Position numbers and translations under genes: made by a program
Notes under the pieces: generated by a model
The model's input: the letters and a program-made list of their open reading frames with translations, nothing else
The model's database searches: none
Told to the model about the DNA's origin: nothing
Source: Bog-159 sp963738345
Lineage (GTDB): Bacteria; Acidobacteriota; Terriglobia; Bryobacterales; Bryobacteraceae
DNA: 64,000 nt
Assembly (NCBI GenBank): GCA_963738345.1
Contig: CAVTWI010000002.1
Location: forward strand, 434,001 to 498,000
Reading direction: 5' to 3'
In this document: positions 1 through 8,453 of the stretch, piece after piece
How positions within the stretch are numbered: position 1 is the first letter of the stretch
Layout of the letters: each line of letters begins with the position of its first letter

Positions 1-665
1 GAAGCGCGATAGTAATTGAGTCCGCCGGTGAGACCATGGCCCCAGTTGGCGACATACTCTTTAATATCGTCGGGCGAGGCCCATGATTTGATTAAACCCT
101 GGAAAGTCCCAAAATCGTTCTGGCCAAGGAATGCTTCGGCCTGCGGCGAAGTGAACAGCTTGAAATAAGCACTGGCTTTTTGTTGGGCCGGATTGTTGGT
201 CAATTCGCGCGCGAAGACGGTGGGATGCGGCGCGTTCACGATGATCAGCTTATGGAGCATTTCCGGGTGCGCCGAAGCGAACGCCCAGGCAATGACGCCA
301 CCCCAATCGTGGCCCACCAAAATGAACTTGCGCGCCTTCAGCTTCACGGCCAGCGCGTGGATGTCCTCGACAATCACCGGCACGCGATAACTTTCGACGG
401 GCTCGGGCTTATCGGAAAGATCGTACCCCCGCATGTCAGGCGCCACGGCATGGTGGTCCTTTGCGAATTCGGGCAACAGTCCTTTCCACTCGTACCAGAA
501 CTCCGGAAATCCGTGCAGGAAGAGAATCAGTTCGCCTTTGCCCTGCTCCACGTAATGCAACTTCACGCCGTTCACTTCGGCGTAGCGGTGATGCCATTTG
601 GTTTGCGCCATAAGGGTTGCCGTCGTCAGCAAGGCAATACTAAGCCATCTTGTCCAGAACCGCAT
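1..665 (-). CDS. Exported alpha/beta hydrolase, epoxide hydrolase type (3' end beyond window)
   Basis: Reading the minus strand from 665 gives 221 codons with no stop, so the C-terminus lies outside the window. Residues 1-20 form a typical signal peptide (MRFWTRW then a hydrophobic core ending in LMAQ). Motifs of the epoxide hydrolase/haloalkane dehalogenase branch are visible: the oxyanion-hole loop HGFPEFWYEW (51-60) and the nucleophile elbow GHDWGG with Asp120. The Asp nucleophile favours an epoxide- or dehalogenase-like reaction over a Ser esterase. The start at 665 is fixed by a strong Shine-Dalgarno just upstream; a second ATG at 611 would remove the signal peptide. It overlaps the end of the dehydrogenase gene by 26 bases, so the two are co-transcribed. 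The substrate cannot be told from sequence. Confidence 0.88.
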   Translation of the reverse strand, partial: MRFWTRWLSIALLTTATLMAQTKWHHRYAEVNGVKLHYVEQGKGELILFLHGFPEFWYEWKGLLPEFAKDHHAVAPDMRGYDLSDKPEPVESYRVPVIVEDIHALAVKLKARKFILVGHDWGGVIAWAFASAHPEMLHKLIIVNAPHPTVFARELTNNPAQQKASAYFKLFTSPQAEAFLGQNDFGTFQGLIKSWASPDDIKEYVANWGHGLTGGLNYYRA

Positions 666-1704
666 CGGTCACCTCCTGAGTCGTGTTGCCGCCGCCCAGA
701 TCGGGCGTGCGCACCTTTCGTTCGGCAAGAACGGCGGCCACGGCCTGTTCCACTTCTCGCGCCGCCGCGGGCTGTTCCAGATGGTCGAGCATCATCGACG
801 CGCTCAAGATGGTAGCCAGCGGATTCACCACGCCCCTGCCGGCGATATCGGGCGCTGAGCCGTGCACCGGTTCGAACATGGACGGAAAGCGGCGCAGGGG
901 GTCCAGATTGGCGCTGGCCGCCAAGCCCATGCTGCCGACAATGATGGCGGAGATATCGCTGAGGATATCGCCGAAAAGATTGGAAGCAACCACCACATCA
1001 AAGCTATCCGGCCGGCGAATCAGGTTCATGGCGGCGGCATCCACCAGGAGCGATTCCGTTTCGACGCCGGGAAATTCCAGCGCTACATCATGAAAGGCGC
1101 GGTCCCAAAGCGCCATGCTGTAACCTTGTGCGTTCGACTTGGTGACGGAAGTGACACGCATTTTCTTGGCACGTTTCACCGCCAGTTCAAAGGCGAAGCG
1201 CACGATGCGCTCGACGCCCCGCCGCGTAAAGACCGACGTCTGAATGGCCACCTCTTCCGGTTGCGCCATGTAGACGAAGCCGCCCACCTGGGCATATTCT
1301 CCTTCGGTGTTTTCGCGCACGATGACCATGTCGATCTGCCCGCCCTCGCGACCCGCGAGCGGCGATTTCACGCCCGGATAGAGATAAGCCGGACGAACGT
1401 TGGCGAACTGATCGAACGCGCGGCGGATCGGCAGCAATAGTCCATTGAGCGTGGTATGGTCTGGGATGTCCGGATGCCCTACTGCGCCCAACAGGATGGC
1501 ATCGCAGGGCTGCAGCAGATCAAGGGCGCCCGCCGGCATCATCTTGCCCCAGCGGAAGAAATGCGACGCGCCCCATTCGAAGTCTTGAAACGAAAATGCG
1601 AGGCTATGTTTGTGGGCGGCTTTTTCGAGCACCCGTTTGGCTTGGGGAATGACTTCCTGGCCGACGCCGTCGCCGGGAATCACTGCGATCGTAAAGGTTG
1701 TCAT
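640..1704 (-). CDS. Isocitrate/isopropylmalate dehydrogenase family protein, tartrate/D-malate dehydrogenase type
   Basis: A 354-residue NAD-dependent beta-hydroxyacid oxidative decarboxylase. The N-terminal IPGDGVGQEV, the VRENTEGEY segment, the metal-binding GDILSD and the nucleotide-binding HGSAPDIAG are all present. It resembles tartrate dehydrogenase/D-malate dehydrogenase (TtuC/DmlA) more than LeuB: it has the GKMMP and FDQFANVRPA segments of that group, and no leucine genes are nearby. Length is normal for the family. It starts 8 bases after the MBL hydrolase stop and overlaps the start of the epoxide hydrolase, so the three form one minus-strand operon. An isopropylmalate or homoisocitrate role cannot be excluded from sequence alone. 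Confidence 0.85.
   Translation of the reverse strand: MTTFTIAVIPGDGVGQEVIPQAKRVLEKAAHKHSLAFSFQDFEWGASHFFRWGKMMPAGALDLLQPCDAILLGAVGHPDIPDHTTLNGLLLPIRRAFDQFANVRPAYLYPGVKSPLAGREGGQIDMVIVRENTEGEYAQVGGFVYMAQPEEVAIQTSVFTRRGVERIVRFAFELAVKRAKKMRVTSVTKSNAQGYSMALWDRAFHDVALEFPGVETESLLVDAAAMNLIRRPDSFDVVVASNLFGDILSDISAIIVGSMGLAASANLDPLRRFPSMFEPVHGSAPDIAGRGVVNPLATILSASMMLDHLEQPAAAREVEQAVAAVLAERKVRTPDLGGGNTTQEVTDAVLDKMA
669..677 (-). promoter_or_regulatory. Strong ribosome binding site setting the hydrolase start
   Basis: On the minus strand the sequence is AGGAGGTGA, three bases before the ATG at 665. It lies inside the 3' end of the upstream dehydrogenase gene. It decides for the long start that includes the signal peptide. 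Confidence 0.75.
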
Positions 1705-1712
1705 GGCCAGAG

Positions 1713-2576
1713 CTATTTTAGCTCAGTCATGATACCCGGCAGGCTCCACTGCGCCTGCATGCTGGCGGGTCCCCAGCCGAACTCGGCCGCCATAACTTTC
1801 CCGACTTCCTCCTGGCTCTTGCCTTCGTGGATCAGGCCCGCCGCGCGGTTGCGTAGCTTCTCTACATTATTGCGATAAGCGAGCAGCCCTGCCTTGTTGG
1901 TAACGGGACCGTGGCCGGGGATCACCGTATCGAAATCGAGTTGCAGCGCACCGTCAAGGGTCTCGGTCCAGGCCTTCAGGCTGCCTCCACCTGCGTAGTC
2001 GATGAGCGGGGTTGACCCGGCCATCATGTCGCCCGTGTGCAGGGCGTGAGCGGCGGGAAAGTAGACAATCGCATCGCCGTTGGTGTGGCCGCGTCCAAAG
2101 TAGCGGGCGCGCACTTCCTTGCCCCCCAGGAACACGGAGCACTCTTGCGTGAAGACCACGCGGGCGGGTGTCATATTGGCCGGCGCGTTGGGTTGTTTGT
2201 GTTCTACGATGTTGGCGCGGGCATTGGCGGTGGAGATAATCTCGGCGGTAGAAATGAACTGGACGTTGCCGCCGCTATGGTCTGAGTGGTGGTGGGTAGT
2301 AACCACGTATTTCACCGGCTGATCGCTTACGCTCTTTACGTTGGCCATGATGTTCTCATGATCCTGCTCGAACTTGTCGTCGACCAGGATGACGCCTTCA
2401 CTGGTTACGTAGACGGCCACATTGCCGCCGTCACCCTCGATTTCGTAAAGGTCGTCTTTGACTTTGTTCAGGGTCAGCGGAGGCGGTTGTTTGACCGTGC
2501 TTTGGGTATAGGCGATCCAGCAACCGGCGAGGAGCAGAGCGCCGGCGGACATGCGGGCGATTAAAGTTCTGGTCAT
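1713..2576 (-). CDS. MBL-fold metallo-hydrolase, probable exported lipoprotein
   Basis: The frame is open from 2741, but the ATG at 2576 places a short charged segment and hydrophobic stretch ending LLLAGC at the N-terminus, which looks like a lipobox with Cys19; this start was chosen (287 residues). The metallo-beta-lactamase signature THHHSDH is at 94-100, followed by GRGHTNGD and HTGDM further on and a final PGHGP, which together supply the two-metal site. Such exported MBL hydrolases are common in Acidobacteriota and their substrates are mostly unknown; a beta-lactamase role is possible but not shown. It is the first gene of the operon with the dehydrogenase and epoxide hydrolase, and is divergent from the CBM9-like gene across 78 bases. 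Confidence 0.85.
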   Translation of the reverse strand: MTRTLIARMSAGALLLAGCWIAYTQSTVKQPPPLTLNKVKDDLYEIEGDGGNVAVYVTSEGVILVDDKFEQDHENIMANVKSVSDQPVKYVVTTHHHSDHSGGNVQFISTAEIISTANARANIVEHKQPNAPANMTPARVVFTQECSVFLGGKEVRARYFGRGHTNGDAIVYFPAAHALHTGDMMAGSTPLIDYAGGGSLKAWTETLDGALQLDFDTVIPGHGPVTNKAGLLAYRNNVEKLRNRAAGLIHEGKSQEEVGKVMAAEFGWGPASMQAQWSLPGIMTELK

Positions 2577-2654
2577 GGGGGACACTGTAGCACGGTGGGC
2601 GGTGGCTGGTATATTGCGCCACGACACGCAATGACACCGTGATAGAACGTAACT

Positions 2655-3443
2655 ATGCACAAGCATTTGGCGCATTACACTTGCTACCGAACGATTGGTC
2701 CGCTGGTGATAGATGGGAGGCTGGACGAACGATCGTGGCAAATTGCGCCTAAGTCGACACCGTTCGTGGATATCGTGACAGGCAAGCCCGCGTGGTTCGA
2801 CACCCGCGTAGCAATGCTATGGGACGACGAATGTTTATACTTCGGCTTCACCGTCGAGGAACCGCAGGTGCGCGGATATCTGACCGAACGGGATTCGCGG
2901 ATCTATGAAGACAACGACGTGGAAGTTTTCATCGCCGGCGAGAACGCATATTACGAATTCGAGATTAATGCGTTGAATACCATCTACGAGGTGTTCTGGA
3001 TCTGGAAAGATACGCTGGCGCCGGGCAGCCCGTATTACGGCCGGCCCGAGTTCGATCCAGCCACGCAGCGGACCATGGTGCTCGATGGTGTCGGCGGCCA
3101 CGTACATCCGCGTGGCGAGCGTTGGGGCTTTTTGGATTGGGATTTTCCCGGGCTTCAGCATGCGGTGCATGTGAACCCGCCGGGGTGGACTGTAGAACTG
3201 GCGCTGCCATGGTCCGGCCTCCGCGAACTGGCGGGGCGGCGCGCGTTACCCCCGCGGGGGGGGGATGTCTGGCGTGTCGACTGTTCCCGCTTCCAGCAGT
3301 TCGACCAGGCGGGAAACAAATTGGAACCGAGCGCGGGCTGGACCTGGAACCGCCACGGGCATTACGATTCGCACATCCCGGAAACCTTTACCTATGTGAC
3401 TTTCAAAGACACCCCCCCTCCGAACTGGCGGACTCAGCGCTGA
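2655..3443 (+). CDS. Carbohydrate-binding family 9-like protein
   Basis: A 262-residue protein of the CBM9/DOMON-like beta-sandwich group. Family features are the opening IDGRLDERSW, the VAMLWDDECLYFGF strand pair and the EDNDVEVFI segment. No clear signal peptide is visible, so it is either cytoplasmic or exported by another route. It probably binds a carbohydrate or redox ligand; no catalytic residues can be assigned. Its last 41 bases overlap the end of the convergent response regulator gene, an unusually long tail-to-tail overlap. Confidence 0.82.
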   Translation: MHKHLAHYTCYRTIGPLVIDGRLDERSWQIAPKSTPFVDIVTGKPAWFDTRVAMLWDDECLYFGFTVEEPQVRGYLTERDSRIYEDNDVEVFIAGENAYYEFEINALNTIYEVFWIWKDTLAPGSPYYGRPEFDPATQRTMVLDGVGGHVHPRGERWGFLDWDFPGLQHAVHVNPPGWTVELALPWSGLRELAGRRALPPRGGDVWRVDCSRFQQFDQAGNKLEPSAGWTWNRHGHYDSHIPETFTYVTFKDTPPPNWRTQR

Positions 3444-4758
3444 TGGCTGGGAGATAAATCTTCACCGCGCCGTCCTCCACGGAGCAGCGGATTTCACCGG
3501 GGGACTGGCGGACGATTTCGTCCAAGGTAGGCAGGTCACGCCCGAGAACCGGCGAGACCACCGCAATGATGGCATAACCGTCGCCGGTATCTTCACTCGA
3601 AGCGGCTGAGGTTTGGATGGAGAATTGGCCGGGCGCGCCTGCATCTCGCGACCGGAGCGCGAGGTGTATCAGGATCAGCTCAATGCGGCCGGGATCGGCC
3701 TTAGCTATACCGGTAGCCGAGTCCAACACAAGTTGCAACGCGATATCGTCGCCCAGCGCGCATTGCAGCAGGTCGTCCAGTCCGGCAATCAGGATATTGA
3801 GATCCATTTCTGTCGCGGGCAACGGCTGGCGCTGGCCGAATTCCAACAAACGATTGGCCAAGCGCGCGGCGTGGCTGCGGCCGTGGCCGGCTTGCAGAAG
3901 GTTTGTGAGTTTCTGGGCCACCGCCGCGGTAAGGCGGCCAAGGATTTCCAGGCGGCTGGCGGAGCCATGGTCCTCGGCACCCCAGGGTTCGTCAGCGGAG
4001 CGCTGGCCGACCGCTCGAAACAGCAAACATACGCCTACGGCTTGCGTTTCGCCATCGCGCACGGGCGTTGCGCTGCCCTGAATGGGCTCCCGCGAACCGC
4101 GCCGGTTCAGAAGCAAAACGTCATCCCCTAGGCCGATGGCGACACCTTCGCGGAATACCCTGCCAACGGGCGACCGTTGTGGCGCGCCGCTGTGGGAATT
4201 CAGAATAATGAAGACTTCGTCGAGCGGTTTACCGAGCGCTTCATCCTGCTTCCAGCCCGTAAGAGTTTCGGCAACCCTGTTCATCAGGGACACCTGTCCG
4301 CTCTCCTGGGTAACGATGACGCCTTCGTCGATGCTACCGATGGCGGCGGCCAGGCGCTCCCCGCCTTCGATGAGCCGGCGTTCGCGCTTGTGGCGGTCGA
4401 AAGCGATTTCGATGGCGGTGCGCAACGTGCGGTCGTCAAACGGTTTCAAAACATAACCGGACGGGGCCGTTTTCTTGGCGCGTTCCAGAATTTCCGCATC
4501 GGCATGCGCAGTTAGATACACCACCGGTATCTTCAGTTGATCGTAAAGCGCGGCAGCCACATCAATGCCGTCAAGGACGCCCTTCAGCTTGATATCCATC
4601 AAGACCAGATCCGGTAAGGTATTAGCGGCCAGCCGGAGCGCCTCCGTGCCGGTGGTGGCCGCGCCGACTACTTCGTAGCCCAGCCCCTTGACACACTCTT
4701 GTATGTCGGCTGAAACGACTTTTTCGTCTTCGACCAACATGATTCTGCGTTTGTTCAT
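3403..4758 (-). CDS. Response regulator: receiver, PAS, degenerate histidine-kinase-like domain
   Basis: 451 residues. The receiver domain (about 3-120) has the acidic pair Glu10/Asp11, phospho-acceptor Asp55 in LVLMDIK, Thr83 and Lys105 in VLKPF. A PAS domain follows (about 132-250). The C-terminal part (about 270-430) aligns by eye with histidine kinases of the GRLAGGIAHDFNNLL type but reads GRLTAAVAQKLTNLL, so the phospho-acceptor His is Gln282, and the N-box equivalent reads IHLALRSRDAG, with His365 and Arg369 where Asn is expected. No G-boxes are seen. It is therefore probably a signalling adaptor rather than an active kinase. It lies 18 bases after the stop of the cognate kinase gene. 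Confidence 0.85.
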   Translation of the reverse strand: MNKRRIMLVEDEKVVSADIQECVKGLGYEVVGAATTGTEALRLAANTLPDLVLMDIKLKGVLDGIDVAAALYDQLKIPVVYLTAHADAEILERAKKTAPSGYVLKPFDDRTLRTAIEIAFDRHKRERRLIEGGERLAAAIGSIDEGVIVTQESGQVSLMNRVAETLTGWKQDEALGKPLDEVFIILNSHSGAPQRSPVGRVFREGVAIGLGDDVLLLNRRGSREPIQGSATPVRDGETQAVGVCLLFRAVGQRSADEPWGAEDHGSASRLEILGRLTAAVAQKLTNLLQAGHGRSHAARLANRLLEFGQRQPLPATEMDLNILIAGLDDLLQCALGDDIALQLVLDSATGIAKADPGRIELILIHLALRSRDAGAPGQFSIQTSAASSEDTGDGYAIIAVVSPVLGRDLPTLDEIVRQSPGEIRCSVEDGAVKIYLPAISAESASSEGGCL

Positions 4759-4776
4759 TCAAATTCTCCTAAGATC

Positions 4777-6240
4777 CTAATGGACAGACAAGATTGGCGG
4801 CGCCACTTCCTGAAATACGAGCCGGTAGCGGGTTCCACCTTCTGTGGAACGCTCGAGCGCTGCCCCGATCTGATCCGAGAGCAGATCCACCAGCCACAGC
4901 CCGAGTGACCGGCTGCCGGCGGTATGCACGGAGGCTTGGAATCCCTGGCCATTATCCGCGATGGTTAGTTCGACACGGCCCCCAGGCCAAGCGTGAAGTC
5001 CTAGCGCAACGCGTCCTTTGCGGCCCTCGAGAAAGGCATGCCGGAGCGAGTTGGAGATTAGTTCATTGACAATCAGACCGCATGGAATCGCCGTGTCGAC
5101 GGCCACTGGAATGTCTTCTATGTCCATGTCCAGGCCAATATCCAGGGAGTTGACCCCGTAGGAACAGAACAGGCTGGCGGCCAGATTTCGAATATACTCG
5201 CCCAGGTTGATATTTGAAAAATCCTTGGCGCGGTGCAGTTGATCGTGGAGCATGGCCATGGCCATCACGCGTTCCCGGCAATCGCGTAGCGCTTGCAGCA
5301 GATTGTCGTCGCTGAGTTGACGCTCCTGAAGGCGCAGCATGCTACAGATGACTTGCAGATTATTCTTCACGCGATGATGGACTTCGCGCAGCAATACTTC
5401 TTTCTCCTGTAGGACGCGCTTGATCTTTTCGTCGGCCAAGCGGCGTTCTGTAACATCCCGGAAGTAAACGGCGATGCCTTCCGGCCGCGGGTAGGCGTTC
5501 ACCTCGAACCAACGGTCCAGGGGCGGGAAAGGATAGAATTCCTCGATGTTGGCGGGTATCCCAGTGCGCATGACCTGGTCATAGAGAAGATAGAAGGGCC
5601 CGCCGACTGCCTCGGGGAAGAGATCCCATAGCTTGCAGCCCAGCAATTCGCTCCGATGTCGCATCCAAAGGCGCTCAGCCTGATGATTCACTCGCAGAAT
5701 ACGCCAATCGCGATCTACTGCAAAGATTGCATCGCTGGTGCTTTCGAGGGCACGGTCGCAACGTGCTTCGGATTGAAGCAACGACTCCGTATCCAGGTTG
5801 TGCTTGGTCCGGTCTTGCGCGACGGTATAAACCAAGCCCTTGCCGGGGAAGCGCGTAGAGGTGAAAGACAACGACTTATAGGATCCGCAGGCACAACGAA
5901 ACCGGGCTTCGAGAGCCACGATTAGATCACCTTGCCCTAGCCGGGTCATGGCGGATACTGCGGCGTCGCGCTCATCGGGATGGATAAGGTCAATCATGTT
6001 CATGCCCAGCAGTTCCGGCTCAGCGTGGCCCAAGGCTGCAATAAAAGCCGGGTTTACCCGCCGGAAATGGCCGTCCAGCCTGGTAATACAGAACAGATCC
6101 GCGGATAGCGCAAAGAAAGGACTCACTGGATCATGGTGGCGGCTCCAAGGGCCACGGGCAAGCATATTTTTAAGTACGAGTAAGATGGATGGGTACGACA
6201 TAGTATCTCGATATCTATTGTATGAGCCAGACTCAAACAA
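4777..6240 (-). CDS. PAS-PAS sensor histidine kinase, HisKA_2 family
   Basis: 487 residues. Two PAS domains occupy about 45-140 and 155-268. The dimerisation domain follows with the HisKA_2 motif EVHHRVKNNLQ (phospho-acceptor His288 or 289). The ATPase domain has the N-box VNELISNSLRHA, ADNGQGF and a late GLWLVDLL. No membrane segment is visible, so it probably senses a soluble or redox signal in the cytoplasm. HisKA_2 kinases usually signal to atypical regulators, which fits the partner 18 bases downstream. The start is uncertain: ATG at 6240 and at 6201 are both possible and neither has a good ribosome site. Confidence 0.88.
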   Translation of the reverse strand: MFESGSYNRYRDTMSYPSILLVLKNMLARGPWSRHHDPVSPFFALSADLFCITRLDGHFRRVNPAFIAALGHAEPELLGMNMIDLIHPDERDAAVSAMTRLGQGDLIVALEARFRCACGSYKSLSFTSTRFPGKGLVYTVAQDRTKHNLDTESLLQSEARCDRALESTSDAIFAVDRDWRILRVNHQAERLWMRHRSELLGCKLWDLFPEAVGGPFYLLYDQVMRTGIPANIEEFYPFPPLDRWFEVNAYPRPEGIAVYFRDVTERRLADEKIKRVLQEKEVLLREVHHRVKNNLQVICSMLRLQERQLSDDNLLQALRDCRERVMAMAMLHDQLHRAKDFSNINLGEYIRNLAASLFCSYGVNSLDIGLDMDIEDIPVAVDTAIPCGLIVNELISNSLRHAFLEGRKGRVALGLHAWPGGRVELTIADNGQGFQASVHTAGSRSLGLWLVDLLSDQIGAALERSTEGGTRYRLVFQEVAPPILSVH

Positions 6241-6437
6241 CTTAATCGTAGAGAGATGCCTATGTCTTTCGACTGATGGGTTTACAGGGAAATCGAAACG
6301 TGTGAACGGGATTTATGAGGGGCGTGATAGTTGTATCGGTCAAGCATCGGACAGTGCCGGGTTAACTTGGGACGAACAAAGCCCAACTGAATGAATACGC
6401 GCTAGTTGACAGGAACTTTCTACAAAAATCGAGAGGC

Positions 6438-7340
6438 TTATTTGCCGGAAACCGGGGCAGCGCTAGTCTCCGCGAAAAATGCGTCGTTCTGGATTTTGAA
6501 GTTGAGGCCACGATTCACGTCATCCATCCAGGTTTTGAAGTGCGCCTGCCGCAGTTCGTTAACGACTTGATCCTGCACCTCGGCGAGCGGTTCGGGCGAA
6601 ACCTCTTCGGCACGGAACAGATAAAAACCGTTGGGTTGCTTGACGGGCTGGCTCAATTCTCCGGGTTTGAGGGCGAAAATGGCGGCGCGGATGGGATCTG
6701 GCAAATTGTCGGTGCTGCGGATGGTGCCAAAGTCTCCATCCTTGGCGGCTGAGGTTGGGTCGTCGGAATTATCCTTTACCAATTTCACGAAGTTTGCGCC
6801 GCCCGCAATGGCGGTCCGCAGCGCGGAGATTTTGGCCTCGGCTTCCGCTTCCGTTAGGCGCTTGGGCGCTTTGGGGTCAGCCTTTGCGGGGTCGGCGGAA
6901 TAAGCAATGTAGATGGCTTTGACCTTCACTTGTGTATAGCGCGCCTTGTTGGCGGTGTAGAAACTTTGCACTTCGGCCGCCGGCACGTTGATGCTGGAGA
7001 GCACGTCATGCAACTGTGCATTCATCAGTATGTACATCCGGTTGAATGCGAGCGCTTCCTTCGTCGGACTGACGTCATTGAGTTTCGCCTTCTCGGCCAT
7101 TTCCGACAAGCGGTTCATCAGGGCGAACTGTTGTACGAATGCACGCCGGTCGCGGCGAGCGGCTTGTTGCATGTTGGGAGGCATGGCCGCCATGAATTTG
7201 TCCAACTCGCCGGCGGTGATTTTGCGGCCGTCCTCGAAGGTCGCCACCACGGTGTCGGGAGCAACAGTTTGCGCGGCAGAGGGTGGTGCAGGCTGCGCCC
7301 ACACAGCGGTTGTCAGAAGGAAAAAAAGAAATGACTTCAT
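6438..7340 (-). CDS. Exported parvulin-type peptidylprolyl isomerase (SurA/PpiC family)
   Basis: 300 residues with a short signal peptide (cut near VWAQP). The N-terminal helical chaperone segment has the SurA-like VATFEDGRKITAGELDKF pattern. The parvulin core spans about 130-255, with DNSDDPTSAAKDGDFG and LPDPIRAAIFALKPGELS followed by QPNGFYLF, all diagnostic for rotamase domains. It should act in the periplasm on outer-membrane or secreted proteins. It follows the Met/His-tailed secreted protein on the same strand after 108 bases, so they may share a transcript. Confidence 0.9.
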   Translation of the reverse strand: MKSFLFFLLTTAVWAQPAPPSAAQTVAPDTVVATFEDGRKITAGELDKFMAAMPPNMQQAARRDRRAFVQQFALMNRLSEMAEKAKLNDVSPTKEALAFNRMYILMNAQLHDVLSSINVPAAEVQSFYTANKARYTQVKVKAIYIAYSADPAKADPKAPKRLTEAEAEAKISALRTAIAGGANFVKLVKDNSDDPTSAAKDGDFGTIRSTDNLPDPIRAAIFALKPGELSQPVKQPNGFYLFRAEEVSPEPLAEVQDQVVNELRQAHFKTWMDDVNRGLNFKIQNDAFFAETSAAPVSGK

Positions 7341-7448
7341 GAGGTGGTAGATACCAGTTTAGCGCGGTTAGGGATGTCGATGCCGGATCGGGCGGTCGAG
7401 GAATAGCGGCGCCGAGCCAAAGCCCGGCGCCCTTCGCTAACGGACAAA

Positions 7449-8303
7449 TTACATGTGGGAATGCATGCCCTGCATATCCGACATCTGCATTTTGCCGCCG
7501 GTGGTGGAAGAGAAGAACAGGAAGAAATTGGACGGCACTTGGATAGCGGTCCCAGCCTGCTCGGCAGCCGACAGCTTTTCCTTCGAAGTAATACCAGTAG
7601 TCCCGTCTTCGGACGGCCAATCGCTGGCGTCCATCACGAGTACCGGAAACACTTCCCACCAGATGGATGGGTCGTTCACGTCCGCAGTCAGAACAACGTG
7701 GCTGTGGTTGGGTAACGGCGCGAAGAAATTGGCAGCGGGCGGCGGCAGCAAGCCAAGTTGCTCCAGGGCCAGGCCCAAGTCTACGCGTGAGGAGTGCATG
7801 GTGCAAGTTCCCGCGGGTGCGTTGGGGCTGGGGCATTGGGTATAAACCTGGGGCTTGGTCTTGAACGCCTCGGGGAGCGCGCCAAATAGGCTGATCAGAG
7901 TGCTGCCGAGCGCGGGGCCGCAATTGGTGCCAGATACGGTTCCCGTGCACGGGATGGCGTCGTTGGGATTCTGATCGTTGTCTGTCGAGAACATGGGAAT
8001 GAGGACGTATACGGGTTCCGTCGGGGTTTTCGAGCCCGGCCCCGTGGGACCAACTTTAGGCTGAATGCCAGCCTGGCAAATGGGCGTTTGAAACTCCCCG
8101 GAATCCATATCCGCGGGGACCCCATTGTAATTCAGGTCCCACCCGGGCTGATCCACACAGACGAAACTCTGGCCATAGGTGAACGTGATTACTTTGCTGT
8201 TGCCGTAGCCTAGGGTTTGATTGGGGCCCAATGTTTGAGCGTTCGCGGGAGCTATAGAGTATGCCGCCGCAAGAATCGATAGCGAAAACAATGTCTTCTT
8301 CAA
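7449..8303 (-). CDS. Secreted protein of unknown function with Met/His-rich C-terminus
   Basis: 284 residues from a TTG start. The signal peptide ends near APANAQ. The body is Pro/Gly/Asn-rich with two Cys-containing loops (PCTGTVSGTNC and CPSPNAPAGTC) that could form disulfides. The last residues, KMQMSDMQGMHSHM, are packed with Met and His, a composition typical of copper- or silver-binding tails. I do not recognise the family. No copper genes are adjacent; the next gene is a periplasmic parvulin. A hairpin lies just downstream at 7408-7431 but has no T-run. Confidence 0.7.
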   Translation of the reverse strand: MKKTLFSLSILAAAYSIAPANAQTLGPNQTLGYGNSKVITFTYGQSFVCVDQPGWDLNYNGVPADMDSGEFQTPICQAGIQPKVGPTGPGSKTPTEPVYVLIPMFSTDNDQNPNDAIPCTGTVSGTNCGPALGSTLISLFGALPEAFKTKPQVYTQCPSPNAPAGTCTMHSSRVDLGLALEQLGLLPPPAANFFAPLPNHSHVVLTADVNDPSIWWEVFPVLVMDASDWPSEDGTTGITSKEKLSAAEQAGTAIQVPSNFFLFFSSTTGGKMQMSDMQGMHSHM

Positions 8304-8309
8304 GTTCTA

Positions 8310-8315
8310 ACCTCC
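8310..8315 (-). promoter_or_regulatory. Ribosome binding site supporting a TTG start
   Basis: The minus strand reads GGAGGT, six bases before the TTG at 8303. There is no ATG that would keep the signal peptide, so this site is the reason for calling the TTG start. Confidence 0.65.
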
Positions 8316-8453
8316 GAAAGGAGTGGAATAACTACACGCCTACTATACGGAGTGAACTTCGTTTTAGGATTGCAGCACTTAGTAAGTTGGAATACGTTTG
8401 AATCATAACGGGCGAAGCGTCGTACTCATCCGCACATCGGCAGACACGTCGTC

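Noticed and set aside
7408..7431. GC-rich hairpin after the Met/His-tailed gene as a terminator
   Set aside because: A 7-bp stem exists but no T-run follows on the minus strand, and the parvulin gene downstream may share the transcript.
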